From: Flaviaesturariibacter aridisoli
GTDB lineage: Bacteria; Bacteroidota; Bacteroidia; Chitinophagales; Chitinophagaceae
Direction: 5' to 3'
DNA length: 43,687 bases
Assembly (NCBI RefSeq): GCF_004343705.1
Contig: NZ_SKFH01000031.1
Coordinates: 1 to 43,687, forward strand
A program made the position numbers and the translations under genes. The notes under the pieces were generated by a model, which was not told the origin of the DNA, ran no database searches, and saw only the letters and a program-made list of their open reading frames with translations. Numbering within the stretch: position 1 is the first letter of the stretch; every line of letters starts with the position of its first letter. This document shows, one piece after another, positions 24,503 to 33,800 of this stretch.

Positions 24503-24548
24503 GGCGTCTTTGTTAACGGAATCAAAATTTGAATGGCGGCGCGCTTAA

Positions 24549-24586
24549 TTACGAAATTCATCGTAACATTGTACGAAACATTTCGT
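24549..24586. promoter_or_regulatory. Two adjacent operator-like dyads upstream of the coiled-coil lipoprotein
   Basis: Dyad 1 at 24549-24566 is TTACGA, 6 nt, TCGTAA. Dyad 2 at 24573-24586 is ACGAAA, CA, TTTCGT. They share the ACGAAA core and lie 19-56 bases before the ATG at 24605, where a promoter is expected. This looks like a paired repressor site, but no regulator gene is adjacent and I cannot name the protein. Confidence 0.45.
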
Positions 24587-24604
24587 CAACACAAAACCCT
24601 TGTT

Positions 24605-25291
24605 ATGAAAAAGACCCCGCGTAACCTCCTGCTGGCCGCGCTCCTGCTGACGGCCTGCGGCGCCGGTGCCCAGCAGCCGCCGGCGCCTCCTGCCGCTCCT
24701 GCCAGGCCCGAAGCACCGTCCACCGAACGGAAGATCCGCAACTTCGACGACGTGCAGGCCGAACTCGACCGCGTGCAAAAGCAACTCGACCGCATCGAGC
24801 TACGTTCGCTGCCCACACCGCCCCCGCCGCCGGCCATCAACCTTGCCGAAACCGACCGTGCCCTGGCCCGCGCGGAGCGTGAGCTGCGCAGCAACGAAGG
24901 GATGAGCCGCATTGACCTTTCCCGCGCCCGCACCGAGATGGCCCACGCCCGCCGCGAAATGGCCCGGGTGCAGGCCGACCTGCCCCGGCATATCGAAGAA
25001 GCCCGCCTTGCACAGGTAGACGCCCGCCGCTCCATGGCCGAAGCAGGTCGCAGTATGGAGAAGGCCCGTGCCGAGATGAAGGAATACGAAGCCTTTGAAA
25101 ATGACCTGGCACAAGCGGGTCTTATCGACAAGAACGACTATAAGATCGAGCACCATGACGGCAAGCTCTTTCTCAACGACAAGGAACAACCAGCCGACGT
25201 GTACCAGAAGTTCCGCAGCTTTTTGGACAAGCACAAGAAGTTCACCTGGCGCAAAAGCAAGGACGAGTTCAACATCCGCAACCTCGACTAG
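24605..25291 (+). CDS. Predicted lipoprotein with long charged coiled-coil region
   Basis: 228 residues from the ATG at 24605, chosen because MKKTPRNLLLAALLLTACG is a lipoprotein signal (LTAC lipobox); a longer frame start at 24533 runs through the operator region. A Pro/Ala-rich linker is followed by Glu/Arg/Ala heptad-like segments (about 45-165: VQAELDRVQKQLDRIEL, DRALARAERELRSNEG, ARTEMAHARREMARVQ), predicted as coiled coil. The C-terminal ~60 residues look folded (YKIEHHDGKLFLNDKEQP...). No enzymatic motif. It may be an envelope stress or surface-scaffold protein; function unknown. Followed by a strong terminator. Confidence 0.7.
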   Translation: MKKTPRNLLLAALLLTACGAGAQQPPAPPAAPARPEAPSTERKIRNFDDVQAELDRVQKQLDRIELRSLPTPPPPPAINLAETDRALARAERELRSNEGMSRIDLSRARTEMAHARREMARVQADLPRHIEEARLAQVDARRSMAEAGRSMEKARAEMKEYEAFENDLAQAGLIDKNDYKIEHHDGKLFLNDKEQPADVYQKFRSFLDKHKKFTWRKSKDEFNIRNLD

Positions 25292-25322
25292 GAAACAGGA
25301 ATGGCCAAGGCCCTTATTCCGG

Positions 25323-25351
25323 AAACGTCCCGCACTGTGTGCGGGACGTTT
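25323..25351 (+). terminator. Strong hairpin after the coiled-coil lipoprotein
   Basis: AAACGTCCCGCAC, TGT, GTGCGGGACGTTT: a 13-bp perfect stem with a 3-nt loop, 32 bases after the stop. A short T-run ends the right arm. Confidence 0.7.
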
Positions 25352-25374
25352 CGCGTTACGGCACGTCGCCGATG

Positions 25375-25416
25375 GACGATTCACGCTTGACGATTCCCGC
25401 TTGATGATTCACGAAC
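25375..25416. repeat. Three imperfect 14-bp tandem repeats
   Basis: GACGATTCACGCTT (25375-25388), GACGATTCCCGCTT (25389-25402), GATGATTCACGAAC (25403-25416). They end 9 bases before the next start codon, so they overlap its promoter or leader. Confidence 0.65.
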
Positions 25417-25425
25417 TTTAGGGCC

Positions 25426-25977
25426 ATGCAACTCTATTACATGGCGCTTGTGCTACCCGAAGCACTCAACCAAGAGATTGTGCTCTTCAAGGAGTGGATG
25501 CGCGACCGGTTTGGGTGCCGCGTGGGACTCAGGTCGCCGGCACACATTACGATCCTGCCGCCTTATTGGATGCCGCCTGCACTCGAAGCGGGGCTGCGTT
25601 CCGACCTGGAATCGTTTGCGGGCACACTGGCGCCGTTCCCGGTGCGGACAAACGGGTTTTCGTCCTTTAAAAATCGCACCTTGTTCATCGATGTTCTAGT
25701 TGACGAGCCGCTCCGGCAGCTGAAGGAAGCCTGCGACGCGTCGTTCACCAACCGTCCACCCTATGGCCTGATACGGGAGCAGCGTCCCTTTCACCCGCAC
25801 ATTACCATCGCCACGCGCGACATCCCGGCGGGCGCCTTCAACGAAGCCTGGGCGCATTTTAGAAACAAGCGTTTCGACGAAGGATGGACGGCGGCAGCGC
25901 TGTCGTTGCTCCGGCACAATGGCCGGGTGTGGGAGGTGGTCTTTGCTGCACCATTCCGCGACTTGGATCGTGAATAG
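25426..25977 (+). CDS. 2H phosphoesterase (LigT/2'-5' RNA ligase-like)
   Basis: 183 residues, typical for the 2H superfamily. The two catalytic HxTx motifs are present: HITI at 40-43 (PAHITILPP) and HITI at 125-128 (FHPHITIATRD). Such enzymes act on 2',3'-cyclic phosphates or 2'-5' RNA linkages; the physiological substrate is unknown here. No signal peptide, so cytosolic. Its leader carries three tandem repeats and it ends in a clear terminator. Confidence 0.85.
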   Translation: MQLYYMALVLPEALNQEIVLFKEWMRDRFGCRVGLRSPAHITILPPYWMPPALEAGLRSDLESFAGTLAPFPVRTNGFSSFKNRTLFIDVLVDEPLRQLKEACDASFTNRPPYGLIREQRPFHPHITIATRDIPAGAFNEAWAHFRNKRFDEGWTAAALSLLRHNGRVWEVVFAAPFRDLDRE

Positions 25978-26003
25978 AAAAAGGCAGCCAAGGGCTGCCT
26001 TTT
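25978..26003. terminator. Bidirectional intrinsic terminator
   Basis: AAAAAGGCAGCC, AAG, GGCTGCCTTTT directly after the 2H phosphoesterase stop, and facing the convergent gene whose stop is at 26029. A- and T-runs on both sides suit both directions. Confidence 0.8.
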
Positions 26004-26028
26004 ATATTGCGTTTGCCGAACCACGGTC

Positions 26029-26436
26029 TTACTGGAAGTCGAAGAAGTGCGCGGGGCCGGGCGTAAAATCGTACGTAGAGTGTTCCTCGAGGGTAACATT
26101 GAGCTCGGCGGCTTCGTCTACCCGCTGGATCGTTTTTTCCCTGACCACTTTGCGGTAGCCGGCCTTTTCGAATACGAAGCGGTAAGTACCGGGCTTCAGG
26201 TCGTCGAAGGAAAAGGCGCCGGTGGCATCGGTCTGCACCACCTTTTGCTTCTGGTTATTGACGTAAGCGGTTACGGTCACATTGCCCAGGGGGCGGCGCG
26301 ACTCGTTGTGAAAAACGCCGCCGGCAATGTCGGTCTTGCGGGCACTCTCTTCCCCGGCTCCCGGGGTAGTGTTGTTCGCGCGGGCGGCAACGGCGCCCCC
26401 GAGTAAGCCAACCATCAGCAGTAAACGTAGTTTCAT
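26029..26436 (-). CDS. Secreted carboxypeptidase-regulatory-like (Ig-type) domain protein
   Basis: 135 residues from the ATG at 26436 (MKLRLLLMVGLLGGAVAARA signal peptide). The reading frame is open much further upstream only because it overlaps the nitronate monooxygenase gene in a different frame. The mature part is a single carboxypeptidase-regulatory-like beta-sandwich: GGVFHNESRRPLGNVTVTAY, TDATGAFSFDDLKPGTYRF, FEKAGYRKVVREK. Such domains are common in Bacteroidota envelope proteins and bind nothing known in isolation. It ends in FDFQ. Last gene of a minus-strand run. Confidence 0.8.
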   Translation of the reverse strand: MKLRLLLMVGLLGGAVAARANNTTPGAGEESARKTDIAGGVFHNESRRPLGNVTVTAYVNNQKQKVVQTDATGAFSFDDLKPGTYRFVFEKAGYRKVVREKTIQRVDEAAELNVTLEEHSTYDFTPGPAHFFDFQ

Positions 26437-26489
26437 GACCGTCGTTTTGGATGAAGAATGCCAGGGTTCAAACGAAACCTCTCGTAAAG

Positions 26490-27443
26490 TTATCGTATTT
26501 GAAGCGGATTTTCCAAAGCTTCTGAAAATTCCTTCCACACGCTTTCCACGATCCGTCCGGCGGGCTCGATGGCCTGCAGCAAGGCGGCCACCTGCCCGAT
26601 CTCCAACTCCCCTTCCTCGAGGTTGCCTTCGTACATGCCCAGCTTGGCGCGGGCACGGCCGAGCAGCTCCTGCAACTCTTCTTTCGAGGCGCCTCTCGCT
26701 TCGGCTGCTTCCACCTGCGCGGCAAAATGATTGCGCAGCAGCCGCACCGGTGTGAGCGCCTTGAGCGACAGACGGGTGTCGCCCTCGGCCGCCGCGATCA
26801 CGGCCTGCTTGAACGCCTGGTGCGAAGAGGCCTCTTCGGAAGCCACGAAGCGCGAGCCCATCTGCACGCCTTCGGCGCCGAGGGTCATTGCGGCCAGCAT
26901 CTGCCGGCCCGTGGCAATGCCGCCCGCGGCGATGACCGGGATCTGCACGGCTGCGGCCACCGCGGGGATGAGCACCAGCGTGGTGGTCTCCTCGCGGCCG
27001 TTGTGGCCGCCGGCTTCGAAGCCTTCCGCCACCACCGCGTCGCAACCGGCCTCCTCGGCCTTTCGGGCAAACTTGCTGCTGCTGACCACGTGCACCACGG
27101 TAATGCCGTGCTGGCGGAAGTGCTGCGTCCAGGTTTTGGGATTACCCGCCGAGGTGAACACGATGGGCACTTTCTCCTCGATAATGATTTCAATATGCCG
27201 GCCGAGGTCGGGGTACAGCAGCGGCACGTTGACACCGAAAGGTTTAGCGGTGGCTGCGCGGCACTTGCGGATGTGCTCGCGGAGCACCTCGGGGTACATG
27301 CTGCCGGCGCCGATAACGCCGAGGCCGCCGGCCTCGCTCACCGCTGCGGCAAGGCGCCAGCCCGAGGCCCAGATCATGCCGGCCTGTACCAGGGGATACC
27401 GGATCCCGAACAGCCGGGTAATGCGGTTTTCGAACATAAGCAT
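26490..27443 (-). CDS. Nitronate monooxygenase / FabK-like flavoprotein (NPD family)
   Basis: 317 residues (a start at the second Met, 27437, is equally possible). A TIM-barrel FMN enzyme of the 2-nitropropane dioxygenase/FabK group: RYPLVQAGM at the N-terminus, GGLGVIGAGS, the EGFEAGGHNG phosphate/substrate loop (His present), IPVIAAGGIATGRQM and GAEGVQMGSRF. Members either oxidise nitronates or act as enoyl-ACP reductase II; the sequence alone does not decide which. Its ATG overlaps the stop of the DUF4293 gene by one base (TGATG), so the pair is translationally coupled. Confidence 0.85.
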   Translation of the reverse strand: MLMFENRITRLFGIRYPLVQAGMIWASGWRLAAAVSEAGGLGVIGAGSMYPEVLREHIRKCRAATAKPFGVNVPLLYPDLGRHIEIIIEEKVPIVFTSAGNPKTWTQHFRQHGITVVHVVSSSKFARKAEEAGCDAVVAEGFEAGGHNGREETTTLVLIPAVAAAVQIPVIAAGGIATGRQMLAAMTLGAEGVQMGSRFVASEEASSHQAFKQAVIAAAEGDTRLSLKALTPVRLLRNHFAAQVEAAEARGASKEELQELLGRARAKLGMYEGNLEEGELEIGQVAALLQAIEPAGRIVESVWKEFSEALENPLQIR

Positions 27444-27874
27444 CAGCGGAGGCGGTCCATGCTCCGGATCAGTTTTTCATCGCGCACCACGCCGCGGATG
27501 GCCAGGAAAAAACACAACGGGACTGCAAAATAAAAGATGCTCGACAAGGCCATCGTTCCCGACACAAAGCCGGTCATCTTTACGAAGTAGAGCGCCAGCA
27601 GGCCAAGCGACAACAGCAGGCCGAAGATGCTGAAGCGCAGCTGCAGCTTGCGGTTGCCGTAGAGAAAGATCGTCACGAAGGCCAGGCCGCAGATGATCGC
27701 GGTAAGGATCGTGTACAGCAGGGCCGTCTGCGCGTTGAGCTCCATCGGCATCGGCGGCACCACAGGGCCGCTGCCGGGAATCTGGTACGAGCCCGCATAA
27801 AAGGGGAAGCGGAAAGTAGTGGCGGTAAAAGCCCCGGCAAGCAGCAGCCAGATGCTTTGAATACGTTGTAGCAT
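27443..27874 (-). CDS. DUF4293-type four-helix membrane protein
   Basis: 143 residues starting MLQRIQSIWLLLAGAFTATT, a start characteristic of the Bacteroidota DUF4293 family. Four hydrophobic segments are visible (about 7-22, 45-68, 78-96, 104-122). Function unknown. Its stop overlaps the next gene's start codon by one base. The upstream leader contains the 27887-27918 tandem repeat. Confidence 0.75.
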   Translation of the reverse strand: MLQRIQSIWLLLAGAFTATTFRFPFYAGSYQIPGSGPVVPPMPMELNAQTALLYTILTAIICGLAFVTIFLYGNRKLQLRFSIFGLLLSLGLLALYFVKMTGFVSGTMALSSIFYFAVPLCFFLAIRGVVRDEKLIRSMDRLR

Positions 27875-27886
27875 GAGGTGTTAGTT

Positions 27887-27918
27887 TATTGGTCTATTGG
27901 TCTATTGGTCTATTGGTA
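27887..27918. repeat. Four tandem copies of an 8-bp unit
   Basis: TATTGGTC three times and TATTGGTA once, without interruption, 12 bases upstream of the DUF4293 start. Short tandem repeats like this are prone to copy-number change. Confidence 0.85.
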
Positions 27919-27933
27919 ACGTCGTACCTACCT

Positions 27934-27961
27934 ACCTTAAGAACAATAAAACCTTAAGAAC
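27934..27961. repeat. Direct repeat ACCTTAAGAAC, two copies
   Basis: Copies at 27934-27944 and 27951-27961 with a 17-base period, just beyond the glyA stop. The core CTTAAG is itself palindromic. They sit beside the 8-bp tandem repeat in the same 90-base gap. Confidence 0.7.
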
Positions 27962-27966
27962 CATTT

Positions 27967-29244
27967 TTAGATTTCCGGGTACAGGGGGAAAGCGCCCATC
28001 AGGTCTTTAACATCGCCTGCCGTCTTTTCAATCACGGCGGCGTCGTCGATGTTCATCAGCACCTGGTCGATGAGGCTTACCACCGACTCCATGTGTTCTT
28101 CTTTCAGTCCGCGCGTTGTGATGGCCGGTACACCGATACGGATGCCGGAGGTCACGAAGGGACTTTTATCGTCGTAGGGAACGGCGTTCTTGTTGAGCGT
28201 GATGTGCGCGCGGTCGAGGGTTTCCTGGGCTTTCTTTCCGGTGATGTACTTGTTGCGCAGGTCGATCAGCATAAGGTGGTTGTCGGTGCCGCCCGAGGTG
28301 ATGGCGTAGTCGCGTGCCACGAGGGCCTTGGCCATCGCCTGCGCGTTGCGCTGCACCTGGGTGATATACTGTGTGTATTCGTCCGACAGGATCTCACCGA
28401 AGGCCACGGCCTTGCCGGCGATGACGTGCTCCAGCGGACCGCCCTGCGAGCCGGGGAACACGGCCATGTCGAGCACGTGCGACATGGCGCGGGTATTGCC
28501 TTTGGGGTCTTTCAGACCAAAGGGGTTGTCGAAATCCTTGCCCATGAGGATGATGCCGCCGCGGGGTCCGCGAAGCGTCTTGTGGGTAGTGGAGGTCACG
28601 AAGTGGCAGTGCTCAAAGGGCGATGCCAGCAGTCCCTTGGCGATGAGGCCGGCGGGGTGCGCGATGTCGGCGAGCACGAAGGCGCCCACTTCATCGGCTA
28701 CGGCGCGGATGCGCGCGTAGTCCCAGTCGCGGCTGTAAGCCGAGGCGCCGCAGATGATCAGCTTCGGCTTTTCGCGGCGGGCCACTTCTTCGAGTTGCTC
28801 GTAGTTGACGAGGCCGCTCTCTTTGTGCACCCCGTAGAAATGCGGTTCGTACAGCTTGCCGCTGAAGTTCACCGGCGAGCCGTGGGTCAGGTGGCCGCCC
28901 ATGCTCAGGTCGAGGCCGAGGATCTTATCGCCCGGCTTGAGAATGGCCAGCATCACGGCAGCATTGGCCTGCGCGCCGCTGTGCGGCTGCACGTTGGCGT
29001 AACCGGCGCCGAAGACCTGCTTCACGCGGTCGATGGCCAACTGCTCCACTTCGTCTACAAACTCGCAGCCGCCGTAGTAGCGGCGCCCGGGGTAGCCTTC
29101 GGCGTACTTGTTGGTCAGCACGGAGCCCATGGCCTGCATGACGGCCGCCGAGGTAAAGTTCTCGGAGGCGATCAGCTCGATGCCCTGGCGCTGGCGGGTC
29201 AGTTCTTTGCGGATGATATCAAAAACGGCGACGTCTTGTTGCAT
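27967..29244 (-). CDS. glyA: Serine hydroxymethyltransferase
   Basis: 425 residues, full length. It interconverts serine and glycine with tetrahydrofolate and is the main source of one-carbon units; PLP-dependent and cytosolic. The PLP lysine is in [15 protein letters not shown] (Lys222). Other family marks are IELIASENF near the N-terminus, [15 protein letters not shown], and [14 protein letters not shown] at 29244; a -7-like box is just upstream. Confidence 0.97.
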   Translation of the reverse strand: MQQDVAVFDIIRKELTRQRQGIELIASENFTSAAVMQAMGSVLTNKYAEGYPGRRYYGGCEFVDEVEQLAIDRVKQVFGAGYANVQPHSGAQANAAVMLAILKPGDKILGLDLSMGGHLTHGSPVNFSGKLYEPHFYGVHKESGLVNYEQLEEVARREKPKLIICGASAYSRDWDYARIRAVADEVGAFVLADIAHPAGLIAKGLLASPFEHCHFVTSTTHKTLRGPRGGIILMGKDFDNPFGLKDPKGNTRAMSHVLDMAVFPGSQGGPLEHVIAGKAVAFGEILSDEYTQYITQVQRNAQAMAKALVARDYAITSGGTDNHLMLIDLRNKYITGKKAQETLDRAHITLNKNAVPYDDKSPFVTSGIRIGVPAITTRGLKEEHMESVVSLIDQVLMNIDDAAVIEKTAGDVKDLMGAFPLYPEI

Positions 29245-29270
29245 AAGGGTTGGGTTGATGGGAATGCGGG

Positions 29271-29278
29271 CAAAATTA
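29271..29278 (-). promoter_or_regulatory. -7 box (TAATTTTG) for glyA
   Basis: On the minus strand TAATTTTG is an exact match to the Bacteroidota TAnnTTTG -7 element, 26 bases before the glyA ATG. I did not find a -33 TTTG at the usual 19-21 base spacing. Confidence 0.4.
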
Positions 29279-29322
29279 AGCGCCCTTGCCTTCCGGCAGG
29301 CACTTTGGGCCGCAAATTCAGC

Positions 29323-29330
29323 TAATTTTG
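29323..29330 (+). promoter_or_regulatory. -7 box (TAATTTTG) for the nucleotidyltransferase gene
   Basis: An exact TAnnTTTG match on the plus strand, 96 bases before the ATG at 29427. A TTTG at 29304-29307 is only 15 bases upstream, shorter than the usual spacing. It mirrors the glyA box on the other strand. Confidence 0.35.
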
Positions 29331-29426
29331 CCGGTCCGTTCCTAATTTAGCCCGAACGCCCCGGCGTTCGATTCCTGGTGGCTGAAGCGAAAGGCATGTG
29401 CAGTTGGACCATCCAAACAAAACCGA

Positions 29427-30419
29427 ATGAAAGCAATTATCCCTGTGGCCGGCGCCGGAACAAAGCTGCGGCCGCATACTTATACACAACCCAAAGCCCT
29501 CATCCCGCTGGCGGGTAAGACGGTCCTGAGCATTATCGTGGACCAGCTCCGCAACGCCGGCATCAACGAATTCATCTTCGTGGTCGGCTACCTGGGCGAG
29601 AAGATCCAGGACTACGTCCGCTACAATTACCTCAACATCACCGCGCACTTCGTGCAGCAGAACGACCGCCAGGGCATCGGTCACGCGCTGAAGCTTTGCG
29701 CCGACATCGTGAAAGACGACGAGCTGCTGGTGGTGCTGGGAGACACCCTTTGCGAATACGACCTCGATGCCGTCATCCGGAGTGAGCATTCGCTCCTCGG
29801 TGTAAAGAAGGTCGATGACCCCCGCTCCTTCGGTGTGGCCGAGATCGACCCCGACGGCAACGTCACCCACGTGGTGGAGAAGCCGCAGATCCCGAAGTCG
29901 AATATGGCCCTCGTAGGCATCTACAAGATCCGCGAAAGCCGGATGCTCTTCGAGTGCCTCGACAACAACATGGCGCAGGACCTGCGCACCCATGGCGAGT
30001 TCGGCATCACCGACGCCATCGACTGCATGATCCGCAAGGGCGCCGGCTTCCGGGCCTTCAAGGTCGATTCCTGGTTCGACGCGGGCAAGCGTGAAACGCT
30101 GCTGGAATCCAACGCCACACTGCTGAAGAAATTCGGCGGCTCCATGATGTCGAGCCAGGCCTACGAAAACACCGTCATCATCCAGCCCGTGCGCATCGGC
30201 AAAGGCTGCGACATCCGCAACTCCATCATCGGCCCCAACGTCACCATCGGCGACCAGACCACGGTCGACTCCTCCATCATCAAGAATTCCATCATCGGCT
30301 CCTACTCCAACCTGTTCGACATCGTGCTCGACTACTCCATCATCGGCTCCGACACCGGCATCCGCGGAGAAACGCGTACGCTCAACATCGGCGACAATAC
30401 CGATATCGATCTCGGCTAA
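29427..30419 (+). CDS. Sugar-phosphate nucleotidyltransferase (RmlA/GlmU-like)
   Basis: 330 residues. The N-terminal GT-A nucleotidyltransferase domain has the NTP-binding loop GAGTKLRPHTYTQPKALIP (a Lys variant of the usual GxGTRLRP), LGDT for the metal-binding Asp, and VVEKPQ. The C-terminal ~80 residues (IGKGCDIRNSIIGPNVTIGD...) form a left-handed beta-helix. It would activate a hexose phosphate to NDP-sugar for surface glycans; the sugar and nucleotide are not determinable. Start ATG at 29427. It ends at a pair of strong terminators. Confidence 0.88.
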   Translation: MKAIIPVAGAGTKLRPHTYTQPKALIPLAGKTVLSIIVDQLRNAGINEFIFVVGYLGEKIQDYVRYNYLNITAHFVQQNDRQGIGHALKLCADIVKDDELLVVLGDTLCEYDLDAVIRSEHSLLGVKKVDDPRSFGVAEIDPDGNVTHVVEKPQIPKSNMALVGIYKIRESRMLFECLDNNMAQDLRTHGEFGITDAIDCMIRKGAGFRAFKVDSWFDAGKRETLLESNATLLKKFGGSMMSSQAYENTVIIQPVRIGKGCDIRNSIIGPNVTIGDQTTVDSSIIKNSIIGSYSNLFDIVLDYSIIGSDTGIRGETRTLNIGDNTDIDLG

Positions 30420-30443
30420 GAAACAGAAGAACAAGAAATTACG

Positions 30444-30483
30444 AATGAAGAAGGAAGGTCTGAACAGATCTTCCTTCTTCATT
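30444..30483 (+). terminator. Long stem-loop after the nucleotidyltransferase
   Basis: 19-bp arms (AATGAAGAAGGAAGGTCTG / CAGATCTTCCTTCTTCATT) with one G-T pair and an AA loop. It begins 24 bases after the stop. The right arm is T-rich and is followed by CTGCCC, so it may act as a terminator or 3' end stabiliser. Confidence 0.65.
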
Positions 30484-30531
30484 CTGCCCGCTCCCCTACT
30501 TCAACATATCTTGTTCCCTGCTTGCCTGTCC

Positions 30532-30567
30532 AAAACAAAAGCCGCCCCGAAGGGCGGCTTTTGTTTT
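30532..30567. terminator. Bidirectional intrinsic terminator
   Basis: AAAACAAAAGCCGCCC, CGAA, GGGCGGCTTTTGTTTT. It lies between convergent genes, 19 bases past the giant gene stop on the minus strand, with T-runs in both directions. Confidence 0.88.
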
Positions 30568-30585
30568 TAGGGACCTTGCTCCAGT

Positions 30586-30828
30586 TTACAGCTTGATCAC
30601 CTGCTTCTGCACGGTTTCCTTCGTGCGCGGGTTCACCAGTTGCAGCACATAGACGCCCGCGGTCATACCCGTGAGGTCGAGTGTGTAGGTGTTGCCCGTG
30701 AAAGACACCGGCTTGGTCAGCACCTGGCCGTACTGCGTAATGAGCTGCACGGTAAAGGGGCCTTCGTCGCTGCCTTTGTAGAACACCGTCACGCGGTTCT
30801 GTGTCGGGTTCGGACCTACGGTCACCTG
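30586..30828 (-). other. T9SS type A C-terminal sorting domain of the giant protein
   Basis: About the last 80 residues, opening VTVGPNPTQNRVTVFY, with GVYVLQLVNPRTKETVQKQV and ending IKL. PNPT.N.V and GVYVLQL..... are the family marks of the Por secretion system sorting domain (TIGR04183-type). The type IX translocon recognises this domain and usually cleaves it. Confidence 0.88.
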
Positions 30829-33800
30829 GTCGGCCATGCGGGCGTTGCCGCTGCCGCTGCCCGTGCCGCCGGACTGGGTGGTACAGTCATCCACCTGGAA
30901 GGTGAACTGGTACGGCGTGCCGGTACACTTGTTGGCCGAGGGGGTCACAATGATGGTAGCGGTGTTGGGTGCCGACGCGTTGGGGTTCTGCGCCAGGAAG
31001 GCGGGCAGACCAGCCGTGCCGCGGCCACCGAGACCGATCGTAGTGTTGCTGTTTGTCCAGGCGAAGCTCGTGCCCGCTGTGGCGCTGCTGAAGGTCACCG
31101 GCGCCGTGAGTACGCCGCGGCAGTAATCCGCAACGGTCACCGGGGTTACGGCCGGACGCGGGTAGATCGTGTAGCGGAAGGCCACGGCGTTGCCGTTGCA
31201 GCTCGATGACCCATTGCCCAGCGGGGTGACGTTGACCTGCGCCGTTACGATACCGGTGGTGTTGTTTACAGCGGTAAAGGCCGGAACAGCACCCGTACCG
31301 GTTGCGGCGAGACCCACCGACGGGTTGAGGTTGACCCAAGAGTAGCCGCTTGCGGTACCGGTGGGCTGCACGAGTGTTGTGGCAGCACCGGCGCAAAGGG
31401 CCTGGTTGGGGATCGTGTTGACGGTAGCGCGGGGCAGGATCGTGATCGTTGCCGTCGTTGTGCCGCCACAACCACCAACTGCCGAAGGCATGGTGTAGGT
31501 CACCGTGTAGGTGCCGGCGGTCGATGCGCCAAGGTTGATCTCACCCGTGCTGGTGCTGTAGAACACCACACCTGCGGGGGCCGAGTACGTACCGCCCGAA
31601 GTGCCCGACTGGCGCGGAGTGGCCGGGCCTACGGGGCAATAGGGCGAGTTGGGATACACGAGGCTGACCGATGCTTTGTTCACCGCCACGCTGAAGGACG
31701 TCGGCGTACCGGCGCAGCCATTGTTGTACGGCGTTACGGTGAAGGTGCCGCTGATGGTGCCCTGGTTGCTGTTGTTGACGGCCGTGAACGAGGGGATGTT
31801 GCCCGCACCCTGGGCCACCATACCGATGGCGGGGTTTGAGTTGGTCCAGCTGTAGGTAGTGCCGGCCAGGTTGCCGCTGAAGTTGACGGCAGCCGTCAGG
31901 GCGCCGGCGCAGAGCGACTGGTTGCCTACCGTATTCATGGTCGGTGTCGGTTTCACAGAAATGCGGAAGACCATCTTACGCACCTCGCAACCTTCGACGT
32001 CGAGGTTCGGCCATACAGCAATATCAGTGTAGATGGTGCTGTTGCCGTTGTTCGTAGCCGTAAAGGCGGGCAGTGCGGCGCCCGATCCGGACGTCTGCGC
32101 GAGGCCAACCGCCGGGTTGGTGGACGTCCAGCTGTAGGTGGTACCTGCCGGGAAGTTGCCCAGGAAGGTAGTGGGTCCAACCGTGGAGCCGGGGCATACC
32201 GACTGGCCGGGCAGCGGGTCAGCTACGAGTGCACCGACATACACCGTTGTGGCGATGCTGGTGGGTGTAGCGCAGGAACCGTTGCTGACCGAAGTAATGG
32301 TATACGTAGCATTGGCGTTGAGTACCCCCGTGTTGAACTGGAAGGTGCCCGAAGCGTCGAGCGTATGCGTTTGTGCATTGGCGCCGTTGGTGGTCACTGT
32401 CACGATACCGTTGGCGGGGCCGTTGGCGATGGTGATGGTGGTGGCGTTACCGGCCGAGCAGAGTATGGAGTTCTGGGCAGAGATCTCGGCCGAGAACGGA
32501 CCGGTGGCGCTCAGTACGGCCGATCCGGCCATGGTGGCGGAACAACCCGTGCTGGAGGTAGCCACGACGGTATACGTACCGGCAGGCTGCACGCCGAAGC
32601 TCAGTGCGGCACCCGTGCCGGAAACCGGCGATCCCTGGTCGGCCCCGCCCTTGCGCAGCTGGTAGCTGGTATTGACTTGCGAGCCCGACAGGCCTACACT
32701 GCGGCCGATGCCGTCGCAATAGGTGCCTGCGCCGGTTACCGTGTACTGAACCGGGAAGGCATTCACCGTCAGGGTGATGGTATTGGACGTTGCCGAAGCG
32801 CAGCCACCGCCGTTGGTCACCACGGCACGCACGTAACGGGTCTGCGTCAGGGCACCGATCTCGGAGCCGCTAAGCGTAGCCGTCGTGCTGGCGTAGGTCA
32901 CAACGTTTTGGGTAAAGGCCGCATCGGTAGCGGACTGCCACTGGATAGCACCGGTGGGTCCGCTCAGCGTTACGTCGGCTGGCGTGCCGCCCGTGCAGAA
33001 GCTTTGGGCCGAGGACACCGTACCGGCGACAGAAGGCGTGAACACCGTGATGGTCACCGGTGATGCGGCAGCCACGTTGGCGGCGCAGGGAGCACTGCCG
33101 CCTTCAGAGCGCAGGTAGTAGCTCGTAGTGGCCGTGGGTGCCACCGTGATTTGTGCGTTGGCGGAGGTCAGCTGGCCGCCGACAGCCTGTGTGAAGGCAG
33201 CGTCTTTGTACCACTGCCAGTGGGCGCCATCGCCCAGCGAGCCGCCGGTTTGCGTCAGGATCACGTTTGTGCCGGCGCATTGACTGCCGGTCACTGAGGC
33301 GTTGAGCGTAGCCGGCGCCGTCGACGGCGTCAGTACGGTCACGGTTACCGTGTTCGTGGTCGTACAGGCAGAGCCGGGAACCGAAGCGGTAACGGTATAG
33401 GTGTAGGCACCAGCAGCCGTCGGAGTCACCGAGACGGTGCTATTGGCGAGATTGGCCGTGCCTGCAGGTGCCGGGATACCGGCATTGGCAGTAGATGTCC
33501 AGGCCAAGCTGGCCGTGGTAACCGGGACGGATACGCGTACGTTGTCGATCACCCACCACCAGCCGAAGCTGCTCGTGTAGCTGAATCGGACACGTACGTT
33601 GGACTGGTTCAGTGCGGGCGCAGGCAGTGCGATGCTTTCCGTAACAACAGCCTGCGAGCCGGAGGTGGTCGTACCCTGGCTGGCCGAATAGCTCTTCAGG
33701 TTCTGCCAGGCACCGCCATTCACCGAGTATTCTACGGCCGCCGCATCACCGCTGTTGAAGCGGTAGGCGTGCTGGAACAGCAGCGTTGCGCTGGCGTAGC

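Noticed and set aside
26437-27045. Upstream extension of the carboxypeptidase-regulatory-like gene
   Set aside because: This part of the open frame lies inside the nitronate monooxygenase gene in another frame; the signal peptide at 26436 marks the real start.
27887-27918. Possible CRISPR-like array
   Set aside because: The 8-bp units are contiguous with no spacers; this is a simple tandem repeat.
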